Translations under genes and position numbers: made by a program | Shown: in pieces, positions 58,624 to 64,000 of the stretch | Layout of the letters: each line of letters starts with the position of its first letter | Position numbering within the stretch: position 1 is the first letter of the stretch | Assembly (NCBI GenBank): GCA_001599355.1 | Contig: BCGQ01000008.1 | Span: 372,001 to 436,000 of the forward strand | DNA length: 64,000 nucleotides | Direction: 5' to 3' | Origin: Nakazawaea peltata | Lineage: Eukaryota; Ascomycota; Pichiomycetes; Alaninales; Pachysolenaceae | The notes under the pieces: model-generated | Databases searched by the model: none | What the model was told of the DNA's origin: nothing | What the model saw: the letters and a program-made list of their open reading frames with translations, nothing else

Positions 58624-59531
58624 CGTTTAGTTGACAAGATACGAAAAAAAACCTTTCCAGTTAATTAATCCTGCTTTCTTATAGTAATGATCTGTAATGC
58701 TTTAGTAATATGGTGGCTGCTTCTAAAGGCGGGTTAATTCCAAGGGTGGTGGGATAACCTTTCGGGGTGAAACACAGGGGCAAACTTGATCTAATGACTT
58801 TAGGACGTATTTGAATCGTTTAGACTTGCTAAAACTCGTATTTAAAGGTCTTGTCGATGCTATTTCAACTTAGCGCTCTCGCTAATTTAAATTAAAAATC
58901 TACTCGGGCCTATTTTTGACTCTTTTTTTTTGAGGAATTTTTTGCTTTGCAGGGCAAAAACGCAGAAAGAGCGAGAACCAGCGAAAAACAACAAGGGGCA
59001 GGGTCTTAAAGAGGGGATAGGAAGGGCAATATGTTGGGAAAAATAGTAGAGATGGGCTATGAAAGAGCTGGGATTAGGTGATATTACATGGTAATACTAT
59101 GATGATATAATAAGCTACACCATGTCTACTGTTGCTCTGAAAATACCGCCCCAGTACTACAATACTACTATTCAGTACTATCATGGTAATATCCAGTACT
59201 ACAATACTAATATCCCGTACTATCCAGTAATACTATACCTATCCCATAGTATACTAATAACACTTCTGATTTATATAATATGCCCTATTCTATTGTTTGT
59301 TGCTATTCATTTATTATCCTTCCTCCACTTTTGCCTTTACTTTTGCCTTACTTTTGCCTTGCCCCTACTTCCCTTTGTGCCCAAGCGAAAACGGATTAAT
59401 TCCCGCTTTTAAATAGGCGCGTGCACTTTAACTGACTAATAACCCCGCAAATTGGTAAATCATACACGACTATTCTCCAATATAAAATCTAAAATCTAAT
59501 ATTATATCTATACATGCAATTTTGAGATGGA
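58624..59531. promoter_or_regulatory. GATA-factor upstream region and permease 3' flank
   Basis: 908 bp. It contains a degenerate repeat of CAGTACTACAATACTA words and AT-rich tracts. A 96-codon plus-strand frame (59122-59412) runs through the repeat and is not called. Confidence 0.5.
59151..59243. repeat. Degenerate AGTACTA repeat, about 42-bp period
   Basis: CCAGTACTACAATACTA occurs at 59151 and again at 59193, with shorter AGTACTAT, CGTACTAT and AATACTAT words between and after. Confidence 0.7.
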
Positions 59532-61400
59532 TTAATGGGTTGTTTTGGATGGTATCGTCGATGATACCAATGTGGATGCCATAGTTTGTGTATCATAAAC
59601 ATCTTCATCATCAAAATGAATACTATCTCCATCATCTCTATCTTGATCAGTATCGGATTCGTCACCTTCTTGTCTTTCGGCTTCGATGAAATGAGTTTCA
59701 TCTACTAAATCTTCCGGGATGTCATTAGATAATCCTGAAGACAACATAGCCGTGTTTACTCCATCTCTTGTACTCATATCAGGTCTTTGTTGGAGCTCTG
59801 CAGTGGCATGTTCATCAAGTTTAGGACCTTCAAATACATGTTTCCCCCACATTTGATACGATACCAGAATCATTATCAGGAATAACACACATACAACAAT
59901 ACTATAATTCATACTACTGACTGTAATAGGAATTTGAGGTGGCATACAAAGGATAATCATAGTCAAACAAATCCAAACCATAGAAACCAAGTTAAGAACC
60001 CATCCAATTTTACCCAATTTGAACAGGGAACCTTTAATTTTACGACGCTTGTTCATCAAGAGACTCAAGATTGGTATTCCATTCAGAATACTCAATGTGA
60101 TGACGGCACTTCCCATGAACAGGTTGAACAGAGCACTCGAGATCAAACTAAGCAATCCAAAAACCATACAAACAACCATAGAGAGTACAAGAGTATGTGT
60201 TGGAATCAGGTCATCATCCTCTGTGAGATCCACATTACACCAATATTCTTTATATGGTAAACCTCCGTCTCTCAGAAACAGATAAGTGGAACGAGACAGT
60301 GTGGTCAAAGAACCGATACCGGCAAACAGAATGGTTCCTACTAACAAGATCACCAACAAGAAGGAGACAATGAAGGACTCGGTACTTAATTTGAATACCA
60401 AATCGATCGGCATTATATCTGGGTTCTGATCTAAAATTAATGACAATTCAGGTAAGATAGTCAAGATTGGAATGATGAAAATGACCCCAGTAACACCGGC
60501 AATCAATACACTGAAACACATTCCCTTCGGTACAGTCTTCTCTACAGGTTGTTTAACCTCATCAGACATTGAAAGAATCATTCCATAACCTTGTAAAGTG
60601 AACAGCAGAGGTTGTAACCCCACGAAAAACAGAATTGGACCAGGCCATCCAGATCTCGAGCTATTGAAATTAGTCAAAATATACTTGACATTATGGAATG
60701 TGTTACTGAAAAGCATCAATAATATGTCAATCAACAATACCGTGTAAATAGTCCAATAAGTACAGAAAGAATTTATCTTATCAAGATGCTTGGAAAATTT
60801 ATAGTTAATGAACCCACATAACAACACCAAAGCATAGAATAAGAACAACGTCAAAACGGTATCCTTACGATAATAAACATCCTGTAAACCAAAAATCGAC
60901 AAAATAAACTGGGCTCCACCATATAATATACTAATCAGAGTAGTCCAATTACCCATAATAAGACACCAACCGGTGAACCAACTGCTCATTAAACTATATT
61001 TCTCAGTGGCCATGATCAGAGCAAAATGATACACACCTCCACTGGAAGGATATTTACCCAGGATCTCACCAAGACTCAACGAAACACATATTGAAAGTAT
61101 ACTAACAAGCATCCATCCCCATAATATAGTCACGTTTCCTCCATCGATTAAACCTATTCCCAACATGGTACTAATACCGAAGGGGACACTCATCAAACTG
61201 AAACCTAAGCCGACCATACTTCCAACAGTCAACTTTCTTTTCAAGTCCTGTTGGTAATTGAAGTGTTCCACGCTTTCATAGTTGTCGTCCGCGTCTATCA
61301 CATGGTTTCGTATCACGTTCCGGATATTTTCAACGCGCTGATGGAGGTCATGCTGAAGATGATGCTGGGGGTTCGAGGGGAGTTCCTCGTATGACGGCAT
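59532..61400 (-). CDS. APC-superfamily permease (amino acid/choline/GABA type)
   Basis: 622 aa plasma-membrane type transporter. The hydrophilic N-terminus is followed from residue 55 by RKLTVGSMVGLGFSLMSVPFGISTMLGIGLIDGG and SLGEILGKYPSSGGVYHFALI, the signature region of the fungal Uga4/Hnm1/Tpo5 branch (their form GLGFxxxNSWFGIS, PxSGGxYxW). About 12 transmembrane segments are visible, with QGYGMILSMSDEVKQPVEKTVPKG in the middle and SRSTYLFLRDGGLPYKEYW between segments 8 and 9. The C-terminal 90 residues are acidic and Ser/Thr-rich, with lysine-poor sequence. Substrate cannot be read from sequence. It is followed on the same strand by the GATA factor and the Bul-like adaptor. CTG codons occur within membrane helices. 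Confidence 0.9.
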   Translation of the reverse strand: MPSYEELPSNPQHHLQHDLHQRVENIRNVIRNHVIDADDNYESVEHFNYQQDLKRKLTVGSMVGLGFSLMSVPFGISTMLGIGLIDGGNVTILWGWMLVSILSICVSLSLGEILGKYPSSGGVYHFALIMATEKYSLMSSWFTGWCLIMGNWTTLISILYGGAQFILSIFGLQDVYYRKDTVLTLFLFYALVLLCGFINYKFSKHLDKINSFCTYWTIYTVLLIDILLMLFSNTFHNVKYILTNFNSSRSGWPGPILFFVGLQPLLFTLQGYGMILSMSDEVKQPVEKTVPKGMCFSVLIAGVTGVIFIIPILTILPELSLILDQNPDIMPIDLVFKLSTESFIVSFLLVILLVGTILFAGIGSLTTLSRSTYLFLRDGGLPYKEYWCNVDLTEDDDLIPTHTLVLSMVVCMVFGLLSLISSALFNLFMGSAVITLSILNGIPILSLLMNKRRKIKGSLFKLGKIGWVLNLVSMVWICLTMIILCMPPQIPITVSSMNYSIVVCVLFLIMILVSYQMWGKHVFEGPKLDEHATAELQQRPDMSTRDGVNTAMLSSGLSNDIPEDLVDETHFIEAERQEGDESDTDQDRDDGDSIHFDDEDVYDTQTMASTLVSSTIPSKTTH

Positions 61401-61892
61401 GATCGATTGGATTAGACAGCTTACGGGTACATAAACAGTACTGGCTGTATATAGCTTCGATTTGGGATGATTTGGGGTGATTTGATGGGGGGTGTTGGTG
61501 GGGGGTTAATCCTTGAGAGAAGAGATTTGGGACCGAGTTGCGCGGGAGGGATTGGGTCAAACGAGGTTCCGCGTAAGTTCCGCGCATGTTCCGCCTGAGC
61601 TCCGCCAATTTCCACCCACCCTCCGCCGACCCTCCGCCCATTCTCCACCGATTCTCCCTCCAAAATTTTTTCTTCACCTTTTTCGTAATTAGCTCTACTA
61701 TATCTTTTCCTCCCCTGGTTTTGCCCTCTCATCCCTTTCCTACATCCCCTTCCTATATTCCTTCCTAATACAGTAAATACCCCTTTCAGTAATACCCTAA
61801 AAACAGAAAAATTTTCCTCTCACTACCAAAATATCCCCTGAATCTCAACTTCACTAGACCTCAGCCACCCATCCAAAACCCCAATTGGCATC
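61401..61892. promoter_or_regulatory. Divergent promoter region, permease and SNU114
   Basis: 492 bp. It contains an 11-bp tandem array with TTCCGCG/CTCCGCC cores, listed separately, then a pyrimidine-rich tract toward SNU114. No gene called. Confidence 0.55.
61567..61661 (+). repeat. 11-bp helically phased YTCCGCC array, nine units
   Basis: Units start at 61567, 61578, 61589, 61600, 61611 (10 bp), 61621, 61632, 61643 and 61654: TTCCGCGTAAG, TTCCGCGCATG, TTCCGCCTGAG, CTCCGCCAATT, TCCACCCACC, CTCCGCCGACC, CTCCGCCCATT, CTCCACCGATT, CTCCCTCC. The first half of each unit is conserved and the second half drifts. Confidence 0.85.
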
Positions 61893-64000
61893 ATGGACAG
61901 CGACGAAGAACTTTATGATGAGTTTGGAAACCTTTTAGCTGGTCTGGACTCCGGCAGCGACTCAAGTGGTGAAGAAATTGACGAGTTTGACCTCCCTCAG
62001 TTTGAAAATGGCGCTTCTAGCGACGATAGCGCCGATGAGGCTCTGGAAAATGGCTCTAATGACACCCTGCAACCACCGGAAGACTCAGAAGACGTTGTTT
62101 TGTACGAAGATAAACAACATTATGCATCTCTCACTGAGGCGTTTGGCCCTGATGTCGAGACAATCGTCCTGACACAAGATGCTCAAGACATAAACGTGCC
62201 ATTGGTGGCTCCTGCCGCTGATAGGACCGCCCACCAGTTACAAGAGCTTCCTGGTGACCTCCCACAAACAACATATTCAAAGCCTTATATGGTAGAGCTC
62301 GCGAAGATCCCAGAAAGAGTACGTAACGTAGCCATAATTGGGGCCATGCATTCAGGAAAGACTTCTTTGATAGACGTCTTGATCCACTCGACTCATCCGG
62401 GACTTGAGTCCACCTCCAGATACACAGATTGTCAAAAGTTAGCATATGATCGTGGAATATCCTTGAAACTGACCCTAATGACCCTCTTGGCAACCACCTC
62501 CGATTACAATAAGTCCCGTTCCATCGTTGCTAATTTGATCGATACTCCAGGGCATTGTAATTTCATGGGGGAGGTACTGGCGGCACAGGCTGCTGCTGAT
62601 GGTGTCGTAATATGTTTAGATGTGACAGATGGTATCACACCTACCGACAAGTTGCTCATCGAATCATGTATTCAACAGAATCTCCCATTAACGTTCGTCT
62701 TAAATAAGATCGATCGTTTGATTTTGGAACTCAGGTTACCTCCACTGGATATGTATGCTAAATTAAGACATGTAGTCGATTCTATCAACTCTACTGTTCA
62801 ACAATACATGACTCCAGAGTATAAGTATATCGAAAACTCGCATTTCAGCCCAGAATTGGACAATGTATGCTTCAGTTCTGCTCTTTATGAGTTCAATTTC
62901 ACTATTTCAAGCTTCAACCACACTTTCTATGCGGACATGCCACTTAAAACATCCAAATTATGGGGAGATTATTATTACATTGGGGGTAAATTGACTAAGA
63001 AACTGGATTCTGCCTCAGTTGCTGACCGTTCTTTCGTAAAATTCATCTTAGAACCTCTTTATAAAATATTTACTAATACTTTGGTGAAGAATAGTGGAGA
63101 ATTACAACAATTTCTTGCCACAAACTTTGATTTCCACATCAAAGACAAAGAATTATTCAAATTGGACTCCCAAACCCTCTTGAAATATGTATTAAGTGGG
63201 ATTTTTACCCCTTCTCAAGGGTTTGTCGATCTCTTAGAGGGGTTACCTGCGCCAAATAGCAGTATAGTATCGTTACCTGATGGTTCTTCACCAGATCTCC
63301 TCGTCCATATCTCAAAATTAATCGACACCGTCGACAGTAAACGATTCTACGCCCAAATTAAAGTCATTAAAGGTGTATTAAAGGTAGGAGATTCAGTAAC
63401 AATCTTAGGACAAAACTATAAAGATGATGAAGATGAGAAAATTGACCAAGAATTAGTAAAGAAATTGTTCATAAATTGTGGTCGGTATAAAATTCCAGTC
63501 CAAGAATTATCTGCTGGCAGCGTTGGATTGATGATGAGTGATAATTTGGATCTGTTTTTGACTCATACTGGGACTATCATTGATTCTAAGTGTGACCCTC
63601 AAGAAGTCCACTCAGAATTGCTTCAAAGACCTCTTAAAATCGTAGTTGAACCAGTGTTCAAAGTAGCCATTGAACCCAAAAAACCTTCAGATCTCCATAA
63701 ATTACTTGAAGGTTTGCGTAAAGTGGCTCGTTCTTATATAGGATGTGAAGTTAAAGTTGAAGAAAGTGGTGAACATGTGGTTATAGGACCTGGCGAGTTG
63801 TTCATGGACTGTCTTCTTCATGATTTACGTAAATTATACACCGATATCGACATCAAAGTCAGCGATCCGATGACAAAATTTGCCGAGACTTGTGAAATCG
63901 AATCAACAGTTAGAGTACCTGTGAAATCTAGTAATGGGCTCAACGAAATAAGTATTGTAGTTGAGCCAATGGAGCCAGAATTGGTTAGAGATTGTCATGA
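61893..64000 (+). CDS. SNU114: U5 snRNP GTPase Snu114, C-terminus beyond window
   Basis: EF-2-like GTPase that controls spliceosome activation and disassembly through Brr2. 702 codons lie in the window, against 1008 in S. cerevisiae. The acidic N-terminus begins MDSDEELYDEFGNLL, typical of the family. Then KPYMVELAKIPERVRNVAIIGAMHSGKTSL (G1 P-loop GAMHSGKT), RGISLKLTLMTLL (the switch region, shorter than in EF-2), IDTPGHCNF (G3) and FVLNKIDRLILELRLPP (G4 NKID, followed by a nearly invariant Snu114 segment). Later LWGDYYYIGGKLTKK and domain II follow. It is open to the edge with no stop. The start ATG at 61893 is the only one with the acidic N-terminus. Confidence 0.95.
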   Translation, partial: MDSDEELYDEFGNLLAGLDSGSDSSGEEIDEFDLPQFENGASSDDSADEALENGSNDTLQPPEDSEDVVLYEDKQHYASLTEAFGPDVETIVLTQDAQDINVPLVAPAADRTAHQLQELPGDLPQTTYSKPYMVELAKIPERVRNVAIIGAMHSGKTSLIDVLIHSTHPGLESTSRYTDCQKLAYDRGISLKLTLMTLLATTSDYNKSRSIVANLIDTPGHCNFMGEVLAAQAAADGVVICLDVTDGITPTDKLLIESCIQQNLPLTFVLNKIDRLILELRLPPLDMYAKLRHVVDSINSTVQQYMTPEYKYIENSHFSPELDNVCFSSALYEFNFTISSFNHTFYADMPLKTSKLWGDYYYIGGKLTKKLDSASVADRSFVKFILEPLYKIFTNTLVKNSGELQQFLATNFDFHIKDKELFKLDSQTLLKYVLSGIFTPSQGFVDLLEGLPAPNSSIVSLPDGSSPDLLVHISKLIDTVDSKRFYAQIKVIKGVLKVGDSVTILGQNYKDDEDEKIDQELVKKLFINCGRYKIPVQELSAGSVGLMMSDNLDLFLTHTGTIIDSKCDPQEVHSELLQRPLKIVVEPVFKVAIEPKKPSDLHKLLEGLRKVARSYIGCEVKVEESGEHVVIGPGELFMDCLLHDLRKLYTDIDIKVSDPMTKFAETCEIESTVRVPVKSSNGLNEISIVVEPMEPELVRDCH

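Noticed and set aside
59122-59412. 96-codon hydrophobic frame between permease and GATA factor
   Set aside because: It begins inside the AGTACTA repeat and its composition follows the AT-rich DNA. No conserved motif.
1-64000. CTG as serine (CUG-Ser yeasts)
   Set aside because: The expected residues at CTG codons are Ala in catalytic motifs where Ser is not found (DEAD, NEAF, AIKK).

Overview
This is a nuclear window from a budding yeast (Saccharomycotina). It is gene-dense and almost intron-free. It carries 27 complete and 2 edge-truncated protein-coding genes, most of them recognisable orthologues of Saccharomyces cerevisiae genes. The three introns have GTAAGT donors and a TACTAAC or CTAAC branch site close to the acceptor. 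I saw no tRNA, rRNA, CRISPR array or mobile element.

The key reading is the genetic code. CTG codons fall again and again where homologous families have alanine, and I found none at a position that must be leucine. With CTG read as leucine, two DEAD-box helicases carry DELD, the CDK8-type kinase loses the alanine of its AIKK and DLKPAN motifs, the thiolase has NELF instead of NEAF, and Sec61 has PTLLLF instead of PTAAAF. With CTG read as alanine all become canonical. This is NCBI translation table 26, known from the Pachysolen/Nakazawaea/Peterozyma clade (Alaninales), so the window is assigned there by inference. The moderate GC content by eye fits Nakazawaea or Peterozyma better than the very AT-rich Pachysolen tannophilus. 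Every protein here should be translated with CTG as Ala.

Layout: 1-10.9 kb holds a truncated Zn2Cys6 regulator, DBP4, a TDA11-like gene, TRS23, RMI1 and MET12. About 10.9-19.1 kb is a tandem duplication of a secreted GH1 glucosidase gene with its long upstream region. 19.4-37.4 kb holds RAD1, GUS1, SWI1, MNN10, PEX5, PRP28 and HEM3. 38.5-47 kb holds a gluconokinase, ERG10, SSN3, an MRX11-like gene and ISM1. 47.7-53.9 kb holds an orphan gene, a MET31/MET32-type factor, EGD1, a YjbQ-family gene and SEC61. 54.7-64 kb holds three same-strand genes (a Bul-like Rsp5 adaptor, a GATA factor and an amino-acid or choline-type permease) that may be linked by nitrogen control, then the start of SNU114.

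Regulatory sequence is informative in places: RRPE and PAC elements before DBP4, a doubled sterol element before ERG10, a Met31/32 core site before the MET32-like gene, three GATAAG boxes upstream of the adaptor gene, and two G-quadruplex motifs before GUS1. Short tandem repeats of 10-11 bp, about one helical turn, recur in five non-coding stretches. Convergent genes are packed very tightly, with stop codons as little as 25 bp apart.
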